Shown here piece after piece: positions 43,310 to 52,600 of a stretch of 57,605 bases of DNA. Positions within the stretch are counted from its first letter, which is position 1, and each line of letters opens with the position of its first letter. Where the stretch lies: positions 1 through 57,605 of the forward strand of contig JBFWOF010000040.1 of NCBI GenBank assembly GCA_050250665.1. The letters are read 5' to 3'. The translations under genes and the position numbers were made by a program. The DNA comes from JADKFD01 sp050250665 (GTDB taxonomy: Bacteria > Pseudomonadota > Gammaproteobacteria > Xanthomonadales > SZUA-5). Under the pieces are notes generated by a model. It was not told the origin of the DNA. It saw nothing but the letters and a program-made list of their open reading frames with translations, and made no database searches.

Positions 43310-43320
43310 ACAAGCTGACC

Positions 43321-43800
43321 CTAGAGGCGGCAATTGGCCGCTCGATATTTCGGCAGCACGGTGGTGGCTGCGGCGGCGCCACCGACACTGGCCTCGGTGA
43401 AGCCGCTGGGTACCGTACGCTGTCCACAAACCCAGGCGATATCGCCATTCGCATTGGCGGCTGCGCCGATTCCCAGGGTAGATCCGAGAATCTTGGAATT
43501 GGCATTGTTGCCGTAGACGATCCTGATCACGCCGGCGGTGTTGCTCACGTCTGACACGTAGCTGCCAGCAATGGTATTGGTCAATCCGAGTGAGGCATTG
43601 TCAGTCGGCCAGGTGCCGCGGTCGCCGAAGTACTCTCGCACCGAGACGCGCATTCCGGCAGAGATGATCGGCCCCTCAGTGACTTGCGAGCGAATGGTGT
43701 AATCCTGATACGCGGGCAAGGCTATGGCTGCCAGGATGGCGACGATCGCTACCACGATCATCAACTCGATAAGGGTGAAGCCTTGGTGCAGATTGCGCAT
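43321..43800 (-). CDS. pilA: Type IV major pilin, copy 1
   Basis: Encodes a 159-residue type IVa prepilin. The leader MRNLHQG ends at the prepilin-peptidase site G-FTLIELMIVVAIVAILAAIALPAYQDYT, with Glu5 of the mature protein present. The C-terminal disulfide loop is formed by CGQRTVPSG...YRAANCRL. It shares blocks with the second pilin over its whole length (RGTWPTDNASLG, GSYVSD, YGNNANSKILGSTLG, NGDIAWVCGQR, YRAANCR), so the pair is a tandem duplication that has diverged mainly in the middle. A separate sigma-54 promoter precedes it at 43885-43900. Prepilin peptidase and assembly ATPases are not in this window. Confidence 0.95.
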   Translation of the reverse strand: MRNLHQGFTLIELMIVVAIVAILAAIALPAYQDYTIRSQVTEGPIISAGMRVSVREYFGDRGTWPTDNASLGLTNTIAGSYVSDVSNTAGVIRIVYGNNANSKILGSTLGIGAAANANGDIAWVCGQRTVPSGFTEASVGGAAAATTVLPKYRAANCRL

Positions 43801-43884
43801 GAGACAGTCCCTCTGGAAGACGGCGTTGGCATGAAGACCAGCGCTTCGGAGCGTTCGCTGATGGTCCGGACGCCCATACAGTTC

Positions 43885-43900
43885 TGCAACAATCGTGCCA
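43885..43900 (-). promoter_or_regulatory. Sigma-54 promoter of pilin copy 1
   Basis: On the minus strand TGGCAC-GATTG-TTGCA matches the -24/-12 consensus exactly, with the correct five-base spacing. The transcript would start around 43873, leaving a leader of about 70 bases before the ATG at 43800. Confidence 0.9.
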
Positions 43901-43953
43901 ATTGCGAACAATGCTTGCGCTGGCGGCTGCAAGCGCCCGCTCGTCGAAGGAGC

Positions 43954-43984
43954 AAAAAAAACGGCCCGGACAAGCCGGGCCGTT
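43954..43984 (-). terminator. Intrinsic terminator after pilin copy 2
   Basis: A ten-base perfect stem (AACGGCCCGG facing CCGGGCCGTT, loop of five) is followed on the minus strand by eight Ts. It lies 22 bases beyond the stop of the pilin at 44007 and should isolate that transcript from the next pilin, which has its own promoter. Confidence 0.95.
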
Positions 43985-44006
43985 CAACAACTTTGAAGAC
44001 TGTCGC

Positions 44007-44483
44007 TTACGGACGGCAGTTGGCAGCGCGGTACTTCTGCTCAACGGTGGTCACCGCTCCAGCGCCACCGCCGGCTTGCGTGAAGCCAGACGGTTGAACC
44101 CGCTGACCGCAGACCCAGGCGATATCTCCATTGTCGTTGACAGCGGCAGCCAGACCCAGGGTGGAGCCGAGAATCTTCGAGTTGGCATTGTTGCCATAGG
44201 TGATCGTCAGCACACCACCGGTGTTGGTGATATCCGAGACGTACGAACCGCTGACCGTTTGGGTGATGCCCAAGGAGGCATTGTCGGTCGGCCAGGTGCC
44301 GCGGTCAGCGTAGAACTCGGACACGCCGGTCTTCAGAGCGGCAGCGTTGATCGGGCCTTCGCCGACCTGAGCGCGGATGGTGTAATCCTGGTAGGCCGGC
44401 AGAGCAATGGCGGCCAGGATGGCAATGATCGCAACCACGATCATCAGTTCGATCAGGGTAAAACCTTTGTTCAACGTCGACAT
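44007..44483 (-). CDS. pilA: Type IV major pilin, copy 2
   Basis: Encodes a 158-residue type IVa prepilin with leader MSTLNKG and cleavage before FTLIELMIVVAIIAILAAIALPAYQDYT. The C-terminal loop is CGQRVQPSG...YRAANCRP. A strong ribosome site (AAGGAG) stands seven bases before the ATG at 44483. It has an exact sigma-54 promoter at 44606-44621 and a strong intrinsic terminator, so it is probably the main, highly expressed pilin. Neither pilin ends in Ser, so TfpO-type C-terminal Ser glycosylation is not expected; internal Ser/Thr sites are possible. Confidence 0.96.
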   Translation of the reverse strand: MSTLNKGFTLIELMIVVAIIAILAAIALPAYQDYTIRAQVGEGPINAAALKTGVSEFYADRGTWPTDNASLGITQTVSGSYVSDITNTGGVLTITYGNNANSKILGSTLGLAAAVNDNGDIAWVCGQRVQPSGFTQAGGGAGAVTTVEQKYRAANCRP

Positions 44484-44605
44484 TTTGAAACTCCTTCGCG
44501 AAAGGTAAGAACAAACGAACCGCTTGCTGCTAATCCTGTGCACTTAATGCCGGAGACAGTCCCTTCGCTCCGAATGACACGACAGCCAGTTCGCTGTTGA
44601 AAGTA

Positions 44606-44621
44606 TGCAAAGGCTGTGCCA
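44606..44621 (-). promoter_or_regulatory. Sigma-54 promoter of pilin copy 2
   Basis: On the minus strand TGGCAC-AGCCT-TTGCA matches the -24/-12 consensus exactly. The start point would be near 44594, with a leader of about 110 bases. PilR is the expected activator; its binding sites, likely further upstream (44630-44900), were not identified by eye. Confidence 0.92.
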
Positions 44622-44957
44622 AGGCACGGGTCCAGACATCAAGGACCGAATTTCCGCCCCCCTGAGACGCCGATAAACGCATCCCAGCGCAGCTTCTGCA
44701 GCCTCAGCATAGGTTTGTTGACAAGCCCTTGTAAATCTCGAGGCCTTTGGCCGCTGCCAAGTGACGCCAGGTCGACCGTTTTTGGTCACAAACTGACCTG
44801 CTTCGACAAAGGCCTTGAACCTGTTGGTGCATGTGCCCTGCGGTGCCTGAAGCCCCGGGCTCGGTATAGTCAGGCTGCGGGACCTGCCTCGCTGCGGCAT
44901 CAGCGACGATTGGGTCCCGAGCGTAGCGTCCACCTCCGATAGCCGACGGCAGCAGAC

Positions 44958-45914
44958 ATGAAACTGATCATCCAGATTCCCTGCTTCAACGAGTCGGCCG
45001 TGCTGCCCACCACCCTGTCGCAGTTGCCGCGCGAACTACCCGGCTGCGATCAGGTGGAATGGCTGGTGATCGACGACGGCTCCGCTGATGACACCTCGGC
45101 CGTGGCTCGTTCCTGCGGCGTGGATCATGTCATCCGCCATCCGACCAACCGTGGCCTGGCAGCGGCTTTCATGACCGGGCTGGAAGAGTCCATCGCCCTC
45201 GGTGCCGACATCGTGCTCAATACCGATGCCGACAATCAGTACGACGCCCGCGACATCCCGCAACTGATTGCACCGATTCTGGCCGGGCAGGCCGACCTGG
45301 TGGTCGGTGCTCGCCCGATCGAAGACACCGCACACTTTTCCTGGTTGAAGAAGCGCCTGCAACGCCTGGGAAGCTATGTCGTGCGCAAGGCTTCGGGGAC
45401 CGAGGTGGAAGATGCTCCCAGCGGATTCCGGGCCATGACCCGGGATGTCGCCATGCGCCTGAACGTGTTCAACACCTATACCTACACCATCGAGACCCTG
45501 ATCCAGGCGGGTCGCAGCAACATCAAGGTGCTGTCAGTGCCAGTGCGGACCAACGCCGACCTGAGACCTTCGCGACTGGTACGAGGCTTGTTCGATTACG
45601 TCAGCAAGTCACTGACCACCATTGTCCGCATCTTCGCCACCTACCGCTCCCTGACCTTTTTCTGGCTGGTAAGCCTGGCCTTTACCGGAGTCGGCCTGGT
45701 CGCGGGCATCCGCTATCTGATCCTGAAAGCCATGGGTTTTGGTGAAGGCCATGTGCAGTCAGTGATCCTGGCAGCTGCCTGCGTGACCATCGGCTTGATG
45801 ACCTTTGTACTCGGATTCCTCGCCGATCTGATCTCCGTCAACCGACGGCTGCTCGAACGTATCGAGTGGCGTGTGCGCCGGCTCGAACAGCACGACAAGC
45901 GAGAGCAACCATGA
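44958..45914 (+). CDS. GT2 polyprenyl-phosphate glycosyltransferase
   Basis: Encodes a 318-residue GT-A glycosyltransferase of the DPM1/ArnC-like family. It shows IIQIPCFNESAVLPTTLSQLP, VEWLVIDDGSADDTSAVA, the NTDADNQYD metal motif (DxD) near residue 91, and the DAPSGFRAMTR acceptor region. Two C-terminal transmembrane segments (from about residue 235) and an Arg-rich tail follow. Such enzymes load a sugar onto undecaprenyl phosphate for later use by GT-C transferases. It is the first gene of a three-gene unit with overlapping stops and starts. It is divergent from pilin copy 2. Confidence 0.88.
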   Translation: MKLIIQIPCFNESAVLPTTLSQLPRELPGCDQVEWLVIDDGSADDTSAVARSCGVDHVIRHPTNRGLAAAFMTGLEESIALGADIVLNTDADNQYDARDIPQLIAPILAGQADLVVGARPIEDTAHFSWLKKRLQRLGSYVVRKASGTEVEDAPSGFRAMTRDVAMRLNVFNTYTYTIETLIQAGRSNIKVLSVPVRTNADLRPSRLVRGLFDYVSKSLTTIVRIFATYRSLTFFWLVSLAFTGVGLVAGIRYLILKAMGFGEGHVQSVILAAACVTIGLMTFVLGFLADLISVNRRLLERIEWRVRRLEQHDKREQP

Positions 45915-46513
45915 GCGTGCAGCCTGCCGGCAACTACTACGACAAGTACCACACCCGAAATCCGATCGCGCGCTGGCTGGTCAATGGCTTTCTGCACAGC
46001 TTCGAGGAACTGGCAACGCTGCAGCCCGAGCGGGTTGCTGTCGAAGTGGGATGCGGTGAGGGCGAATTGAGCATGCGTCTGGCGCAAGCTGGATTTCGGG
46101 TGACGGGCTACGATATTGCCGAGGAAGCCATCGCCGAAGCGCGCCAGCGGGTGGCGCAGGCCGGGCTCTCCATCCCGCTGGAGGTGGCCGCATTGGGTGA
46201 TCTGTCGGGCCGGGTGCGGGCGCCGCTGGTCGTATGCTGCGAAGTGCTTGAGCATCTGGATGATCCCCAGGCGGGCCTGGATGATCTGGCCCGGGTGACC
46301 GAGTCCTGGCTGCTCGTGAGCGTGCCGCGCGAACCGCTATGGCGTGCCCTGAACCTCTGCCGCGGTCGCTATCTGGGTGCGCTCGGAAACACGCCCGGCC
46401 ATGTCAATCACTGGTCTACGAGCGCTTTCCTGCGATTTCTGGAGCGCCGCTTCGAGGTGCACGCAGTGCGCCAGCCGTTGCCGTGGACGATGGCTTTGTG
46501 TCGGCGTCGCTGA
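45911..46513 (+). CDS. Class I SAM-dependent methyltransferase
   Basis: Encodes a 200-residue methyltransferase. Motif I (VAVEVGCGEGELSMRLAQAGF) and the following acidic end of strand 2 (GYDIAEEAIAEARQR) bind S-adenosylmethionine; CCEVLEHLDDPQAGLDDLARV is the motif after strand 4. The ATG at 45911 overlaps the upstream stop (ATGA). The small size and context suggest it methylates a sugar or lipid intermediate of the glycan pathway; this is not shown. Its end overlaps the next start. Confidence 0.85.
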   Translation: MSVQPAGNYYDKYHTRNPIARWLVNGFLHSFEELATLQPERVAVEVGCGEGELSMRLAQAGFRVTGYDIAEEAIAEARQRVAQAGLSIPLEVAALGDLSGRVRAPLVVCCEVLEHLDDPQAGLDDLARVTESWLLVSVPREPLWRALNLCRGRYLGALGNTPGHVNHWSTSAFLRFLERRFEVHAVRQPLPWTMALCRRR

Positions 46514-47409
46514 ATCGATACGCGCGTCGGCTCGGATTGCTGCTGGCACTGCTCAGCTGCGGCTATCTCGGATGGCTGATGTGGCGTTCACTGAACACGC
46601 CGGGCGCCACCCCTCTGCAATGGCCGGGTCTGTGGCAGGCACTGGGCGCAACCGCTGCCAGCGTGCTCGCGATGACCAGTGTCGCCATGGGTTGGTATGC
46701 CCTGGTGCGGGGCGTGGCAGCGCAGACGTCGTTGCGGCGCACGCTCAGCGCCTATGCCCTGAGCCAACCGGCGAAGTATCTGCCCGGCAACGTGTTGCAT
46801 TTTGCCTCCAGACACTGGATCTCGCACGGCGACGGCCATCTCCATTCCGATCTGATATCCGCCACGGTGCTGGAGTCCGCCTCGCTGGTGGCGGTGGCAT
46901 TGGCCCTGGGCTCGCTGGCCGCGGCTACATTGATACCGTCAGGCGCCTCGTGGGCATCATCGGTGAGCGTGATATTGGCAGCCGCGCTGATCTGGACAGT
47001 CACGGGAGCCTGGGTGCTGCTGCGCTTCGGTGATCGCCGCAGGCGCGTCCTCGCGTCGATGCTGGTTCACCTGCTGTGCGCAGCGGGCTATTTCCTGGGC
47101 AGCACCCTGGCTCTGTGCCTGCTCGCCGGTGACCGCCTCGACGGTGTCCCGGCCATGCAAGTGATGGCGGCTGTGGCGCTGTCCTGGATCGGCGGCTACG
47201 TCGTCATTGGCGCACCGGGCGGCATCGGCATACGCGAGGCACTGCTGGTGGGCTTTCTCGGCGGCGGGACAGCGGACGCGGCGTTGCTCGGCGCCGTGCT
47301 CGGGCAGCGCCTGAGCATGATCGCCGCCGATCTGCTGCTGTTTGTCGCGGCGAGTTGGTGGAAACTGCCGCCGGAGGAGGCGCGTTCCACCCGCGTCACG
47401 CCGGAATAG
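46498..47409 (+). CDS. Flippase-like membrane protein (LPG-synthase TM family)
   Basis: Encodes a 303-residue inner-membrane protein with about eight transmembrane segments. The signatures AYALSQPAKYLPGNVLHFASRH and SWIGGYVVIGAPGGIGIREALLVGFL are those of the AglD/lysylphosphatidylglycerol-synthetase transmembrane family, members of which act in lipid or polyprenyl-sugar handling. The GTG at 46498, inside the end of the methyltransferase gene, is chosen because it gives a short basic N-terminus (VSASLNRYARR) before the first membrane segment. Its stop abuts that of the convergent gene at 47410 with no gap. Confidence 0.75.
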   Translation: MSASLNRYARRLGLLLALLSCGYLGWLMWRSLNTPGATPLQWPGLWQALGATAASVLAMTSVAMGWYALVRGVAAQTSLRRTLSAYALSQPAKYLPGNVLHFASRHWISHGDGHLHSDLISATVLESASLVAVALALGSLAAATLIPSGASWASSVSVILAAALIWTVTGAWVLLRFGDRRRRVLASMLVHLLCAAGYFLGSTLALCLLAGDRLDGVPAMQVMAAVALSWIGGYVVIGAPGGIGIREALLVGFLGGGTADAALLGAVLGQRLSMIAADLLLFVAASWWKLPPEEARSTRVTPE

Positions 47410-48153
47410 CTACCACGGATCCATTGACAGCGCGGCTATCGGTTCTTTGCTGGCGCGATCGATCACCATCACCATCTCCAGCTTGCGAGCCTGCATCGGC
47501 ACCCAGACTAGGCTGTCGGCCTGGCGACCGGATCGCTGCAACCAGTTACGGGCCAGCTCCGCATCCGGCTGCGGCCTGCGCAGCAGCACATCGAAGGGTT
47601 TGGCCCTGGCCATCAGGATATCGGCCGATTCCGAATAGGGCACATACAGCTTGGGCATGGCCTCGGAGTGGCGACCCGCCACATCCAGCAGGGTCAGCCG
47701 ATTGCGTTCCTTTAGGTCTTCCGGGAGTTGCAGTCCAACCAGCCTGGGTCCGGTCCAGGACAACTGGCTGAAGCTGCTATTGGCGTCGTCGGGCATCTCG
47801 TCCCAATCGATCTGATTGGCGGAAACCACGACGAAACGATCGACCGCCGCCACCATGAAAACCGGGCGCGAGCCGATGATGACACTGAGGCCATACAGCA
47901 GTGCACAGAGCTGCAGGATCAGGATCACGGTCATGTCGAAAGCCAGGCCCCACTTGCCCGGTTTGAACAGTAGCAAGGTCAGTGCGGGGCCAATCACCAC
48001 ATCCACGAAGATCAGTGTGGCAATCAGAATCTGCGCACCGGAAGCCTTGAAATAGAAATCGGGATACCAGAGGAAGAACACCAGCGTAGCGACGACCGCG
48101 CCGATGCAGGCGCTCGCCAGCAAGTGCACTCTGAACGCTTTCAAACGGGTCAT
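47410..48153 (-). CDS. TfpX/TfpZ-type pilin accessory protein
   Basis: Encodes a 247-residue membrane protein. The start MTRLKAFRVHLLASACIGAVVATLVFFLWYPDFYFKASG, with DVVIGPALTLLLFKPGKWGLAFDM and VDRFVVVSANQID, matches the TfpX/TfpZ family of type IV pilin accessory proteins encoded next to particular pilin alleles. There, they help pilin stability and assembly in an allele-matched way. About four membrane segments lie in the first 115 residues, followed by a periplasmic domain. Start at 48153 is the family start; an upstream extension to 48219 is not. Its presence supports type IV pili of the accessory-dependent class. Confidence 0.88.
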   Translation of the reverse strand: MTRLKAFRVHLLASACIGAVVATLVFFLWYPDFYFKASGAQILIATLIFVDVVIGPALTLLLFKPGKWGLAFDMTVILILQLCALLYGLSVIIGSRPVFMVAAVDRFVVVSANQIDWDEMPDDANSSFSQLSWTGPRLVGLQLPEDLKERNRLTLLDVAGRHSEAMPKLYVPYSESADILMARAKPFDVLLRRPQPDAELARNWLQRSGRQADSLVWVPMQARKLEMVMVIDRASKEPIAALSMDPW

Positions 48154-48220
48154 GTCTGCAGGCTGATTGTCTGGGTAGACGCTGCGCCGAATCATACGGC
48201 GGGTCATGCCCGCAGGCACG

Positions 48221-48763
48221 TCAGGATGCAGGGAGTCTTGCGCCGCCGGTCCCCGCCAACATCCCCCGCAACACGCCGTCCCGGTCGATGAAGTGGTGCT
48301 TCAGCGCCGCCGCAACGTGCAGGGCCAGCAGCACCAGAAACACGGTGGCCAGGGTCTCATGCAGCTCCTCCAGCTGGTGCGCCCAGTACTTGTCGGGGCT
48401 GAGCCAGGCCGGGAAGTCAATCAGCCCGAACCAGGAAGTGGTCTTGCCGCCCAGCTGGCGGTTGAGAATTCCGCTGACGGGCAGGGCAATCATCAGCAGA
48501 TACCAGGCGTAATGCATCACCCGCGCAATGAAGCGCTCCCAGCGCGGAGCGGCCTCGGGTGGCGGTGGCGCCGGATGCGTGACCCGCCACGCCAGTCGAA
48601 TCATCACCAGCAGCAGCAGGCTGAGGCCCAGCGAGAAATGCAGGGACATGCCGCCGAACAGCTTCGGCTTCTCCCCGACCAGCCACTGCAGTATCAGCAG
48701 CAGTGCCATCAGCCAGTGCAAGGCCCGGGCGACGGTTCCGTAGCTCTGATTCGGTGCGCTCAT
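48221..48763 (-). CDS. Cytochrome b561
   Basis: Encodes a 180-residue four-helix membrane haem protein of the YceJ/cytochrome b561 family. Haem-ligand histidines are visible in ALHWLMALLLILQWL, MSLHFSLGLSLLLL, ARVMHYAWYLLMIALPVSG and ELHETLATVFLVLLALHVAAALKHHFIDRDGVLRGM. The family passes electrons to or from quinones in the inner membrane. The ATG at 48763 gives MSAPNQSYGTVARALHW. Stands alone between the pilin accessory gene and a 296-base gap. Confidence 0.93.
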   Translation of the reverse strand: MSAPNQSYGTVARALHWLMALLLILQWLVGEKPKLFGGMSLHFSLGLSLLLLVMIRLAWRVTHPAPPPPEAAPRWERFIARVMHYAWYLLMIALPVSGILNRQLGGKTTSWFGLIDFPAWLSPDKYWAHQLEELHETLATVFLVLLALHVAAALKHHFIDRDGVLRGMLAGTGGARLPAS

Positions 48764-49059
48764 GGGTTCGATCCTTGCAAGAGGGTATTCAGGGTTCTGA
48801 GGCCCAGTTTGACGGGGGCCGCTTAGCCGGCGATTAAGACGGACACTGAAGCGGCCCTGGGCGCCTTGGTGTTGCGCCTCTGTTCACCTTGAACGGCTGG
48901 CGGTAGCGGATTCGAGGCCGGGCGGGCCGGCGCCCGAACCCTGGCTCTGGTTGACCCAAGACAGCGCCTGGCGGCTGCAGCTTTAGTCGAATTAATCTGC
49001 CAGCCACGCCGATCACAGCCGTGGAGTGGCACACTGAGGGCACATAGGTTGGCAAGGAC
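48764..49059. other. Intergenic, no gene seen
   Basis: Nothing firm beyond presumed divergent promoters for the cytochrome and the small secreted protein. An AAGGA ribosome site for the latter lies at 49054-49058. No repeat families of this window are present. Confidence 0.5.
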
Positions 49060-49482
49060 ATGCTCATGAATACGCTGATTCGAATCACGACCGTGCTCGC
49101 GCTGGGCAGCGCTGTACTGGTACTGGCGCCAGATGCCGCGCAAGCCGCTGATCAGGGCAAGGTCTGCACCACGCTGGGCAAGGTTCATGCCTCGCGTGAG
49201 CGCGCTCTGTATCCGGTCGAAATGCAGTCCATAGACGGCAAGCTCAGTGCGCGCCGGGGCGACAACTGCATCATGCTCGATGCCGGCGAGCATGTGCTCG
49301 GCCTGACTGCAGCCACCGAGGTGGTCGCCTTTCCGCGGCGGCGCACGGCACTGGGCGCGCTGAAGGAAGTCAAGCTGCCGATCACGATCGAGGCCGGCCA
49401 TACCTACACCCTGGCGGCGCAACTGGATGATCGTTACGAGGCCACCTGGATTCCGGTAATCGAGCGCGTGGAGGTCTGGTGA
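49060..49482 (+). CDS. Small secreted protein of unknown function
   Basis: Encodes about 140 residues (138 if the second ATG at 49066, better spaced from AAGGA, is used). A Sec signal peptide ends at AAQAA-D. The rest is a small beta-rich domain with two cysteines (KVCTTLGKVHA and GDNCIMLDAGEHVLGL), then a PEGA-like or transthyretin-like closing part (LPITIEAGHTYTLAAQLDD). No family recognised. A likely terminator follows at 49584-49614. Confidence 0.75.
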   Translation: MLMNTLIRITTVLALGSAVLVLAPDAAQAADQGKVCTTLGKVHASRERALYPVEMQSIDGKLSARRGDNCIMLDAGEHVLGLTAATEVVAFPRRRTALGALKEVKLPITIEAGHTYTLAAQLDDRYEATWIPVIERVEVW

Positions 49483-49503
49483 GAACCTGGCTGATAGGGC
49501 CGT

Positions 49504-49522
49504 CGTCACAATTGTTGTGACG
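49504..49522. promoter_or_regulatory. Perfect 19-base dyad
   Basis: CGTCACAA-TTG-TTGTGACG is a perfect inverted repeat between the small secreted protein and the giant surface protein. It may be an operator or a short hairpin. It does not fit the CRP/Clp consensus, since the half-sites face the other way. Confidence 0.4.
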
Positions 49523-49583
49523 GAGTCCCGGGAATCTCGGTCCGATTCAAGGCCTCAGACGCTCTAATCGAAGCCGGATGAAG

Positions 49584-49614
49584 AGGCGCCTCCTCCGACG
49601 GGGGAGCGCCTTTT
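49584..49614 (+). terminator. Probable intrinsic terminator before the giant gene
   Basis: A stem of AGGCGC and CTCC facing GGGG and GCGCCT, followed by TTTT, lies 100 bases after the stop at 49482 and 31 bases before the ATG at 49645. It may end the upstream transcript or act as an attenuator in the leader of the giant gene. Confidence 0.7.
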
Positions 49615-49644
49615 CTATTGTCTGGGTTTCGCGACGGGGGCGTC

Positions 49645-52600
49645 ATGCGCAATGTGGTCCGGTTGAAGACGGCGGCCATCTGGCTGTTGCTGATGGTGCT
49701 GGGGTCGGCTGTTTCGGCTCAGCCACTCACTAAATCTGCCATTCAGGTCGATCCCGGGAACACCAAACTCATTGGTGCAACCTTCGGCTACCGACTGACC
49801 TACAACTGCAGCAGCACCTCAGGCCCCTGTCTGAATGCCGAAGTAGTCGATCTGCTGCCCGCCGAAGTGCAGTACGTATCCACCGTGCCGAGCAGCCCGA
49901 CCGGCGACGTGGCCTCGATCACCGTCACCCCGAATTTTGGCGGTAGTGGACGCACCCGCGTCCGCTTTGTCATGCAGACACCGCTCACCGCCGGCAATTC
50001 CGGCGATCTCATCATCAATGTGCGCTTTCCCAACGGGTCGACGCCCAACGGCACGGTTGCGATCAACTCGGCCGATGGCATCAATCTGGGGGCTACGCCC
50101 GGCACCTTTACCACCCCGCCAGTCAACGTCACCGCGGTCGGATCGCTGCAGACCACACTGCAGAAGACGCTGCTGAGCTCGCCCGCCAATCTGGATCTGC
50201 CAGAAAGCTATCGATTGCGCATCGCCGTCTCCGGCAGCAATGGATCATTGAACCTGACCGCGGTCGGTCCGGTGGTCGACACCCTGCCCCCCGGAACGGT
50301 GTTCAGCGGAGCCACGCCTGCCGCCGATTGCGAACCTGGCTGCGTGGGTACCACACCGGCAACTCTGACCTGGACCAGTCCCTGCAGTCTGCCGGTGGCT
50401 GCCGGGAGCAACTGCGACATCACGGTCAATGTGGTGTACCCGTCCGCCACTTTCCCAAGCGGCACCAATGTCACCAACAGTTTCACCGCCACCGCGACAC
50501 CGCTGGGCCAGCCGCCGCAGAGCCTGGGTGTAGGCACCGTCACGCACCCGGTGACGACCTTTGTCGCCTCTCCCAGCATGAACTTCAGCAAGAACATGGC
50601 CGGTGGCACACCCAATCCGCCAACGCTCAACCAGAGCTTCAGCTACGACCTGAATTTCGCCAACAACGGCAATGTGCCGCTGGACAACCTGACCATCATC
50701 GATACGCTGCCGCTGTCCTTTGCGCTCGCCAGCGTGACCACGGGCAGCTACAACAATCTGGCCAATGTCGGCGCTGGCGTCGGCGTGCGCGTGAGCTACG
50801 AGAAAAACACTGCGCCTGGCGTGTTCACGCTCTGGGGCTCGTCGCCGGGCACGAACACCAATACCACCCTGAGCGCGCCGGCGCCGGGTCTGGGTGCGGG
50901 AGAGTACGTCACCCGCGTGCGTTGGGAGATGGGCACGGCCGCCGTGGGCATGGGCATCGCCACCCGGCCCCTGCTGAGCGGAAGCATCACCAACCCGGAC
51001 AACGCCGGCAATCCGGTCGCCATCGGCAGCACGATCCAGAACTGTGCGGATCTGAGCGCCGTCTACAGCGCCGGCCCCACCAATGTGAACCGCAATGCCT
51101 GTCGCAGCTTCACGCTCAGCGGTCCCTTCGTGCAGCTCAATCCGGCCAAGGACAATTTGTCCGGTGGCGGTCCATTCAATCCCGGACAAACGGTGTCGTG
51201 GCGCCTGCGCGTGCGCAGCGCTGCGCAATCCAGCGATCCGGTGGCACTCAGCGATCAGATCGCGACCGATCTGCTGCCGATCAACCTGAACTTCGTCAGC
51301 TGGAACTTCGACGCTCAGGGTACCGGACTGCCCGCGCCCCAGGTCTTCGAGCAGATCCCCAATTTCGCCGGCACCGGCCGCACCCTGCTGCGCTGGCGCT
51401 GGAATGCGGGCAGCGGCAATCTGGGTGTCAATCAGCAGGTCTGGATCAACCTCAACACCAGCATCCGCAATGGCACGCCCTCTGGCAGCCTGAGCAATGA
51501 TTTCACCCTGGACAGCGATGCGCCGGGACTGTCGCTGCGCTGCTCCGGCAGCAGCCAGAGCGACCCGCTGGATCTGGACGGCGATGCCGACACCGGCGAA
51601 ACCCTGTGCCGGGCGACGGGTACCGTGACGGTGGCCGGCATTGCCCAGCTGATCTCCAGCAAGACCATCCAGGGCACCTGCGATGGTGGCTCGGTGGCTT
51701 CTTCCAATGGCACCTTGCTCGGCGGTGCCATCGACTACACGCTGCGGGTGGAGAACGTGGGCACCGTGCCGATGCAGAATTTCGTGCTGATCGACATCCT
51801 GCCCTTCGTCGGCGACACCGGCGTGCGCGATACCAGTCCGCGCGGCTCCCTGTGGACGCCCTTGCTGGCGGCACCGATCACGCCGCCGGCCGGCACCACG
51901 CTGTACTACTCCACCAGCGGCAATCCCTGCCGTGGCGAGGTTGGCGGGCCGACGAGCAGCTGCGATGCGCCGAACTGGACCACGGTGCCACCGGTACCCA
52001 TCACCAGCGTGCGCTCGTACAAGATCGAGTTCGGCTCGCGCGTGGTGCAGCCCTTCGATTTCCTCAGCTTCAATTTCCTGATGGTCACGCCGGGTACGGT
52101 GCCGCCCGGCCAGCAGGCTTTCAACAGTTTTGCCTACCAGGCGGATCGCGCCGACGGGCTGGGCTCGCTGGCGGCCGAGCCGCAGAAGGTCGGCATCAGC
52201 ATCGGCGCCTGTGATGCCGCTTCGCTCGGCGATTTCGTGTGGGCCGATGATAATGCCAATGGCTTGCAGGACGACGGCCCCACCGGCATCAACGGCGTGC
52301 CGGTCTTCCTGTGGCAACCGGGTACTGACGGCCTGGCCGGCACTCTGGACGACGTCCCGGTGTCTTCCAGCATCACCGGCAATGGGCCGGGCAATGCGCC
52401 GGGCTGGTACAACTTCCCCGGTCTGGCGCCAGGCAGCTATTTCGTCTGCATCGCCGCGCCGCCGACTTTCGTGTTCAGCCCGGCCGATGCTGGCGCGGAC
52501 ACTCAGGATTCGGATGCCAATCCGGCCACTGGCTGTGCACCGATCACTGTGCTTGGCGTCAACGAAAACAATCCCACCATCGATTTCGGCATCGTGCCCA

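Noticed and set aside
49504..49522. CRP/Clp binding site
   Set aside because: The consensus is TGTGA-N6-TCACA; here TCACA precedes TGTGA, so the half-sites are the wrong way round.
50245..52317. 690-codon minus-strand frame opposite the giant surface protein (also 53941-55923)
   Set aside because: The plus strand has one unbroken frame with clear domains across both; the minus frames are by-products of its codon bias.
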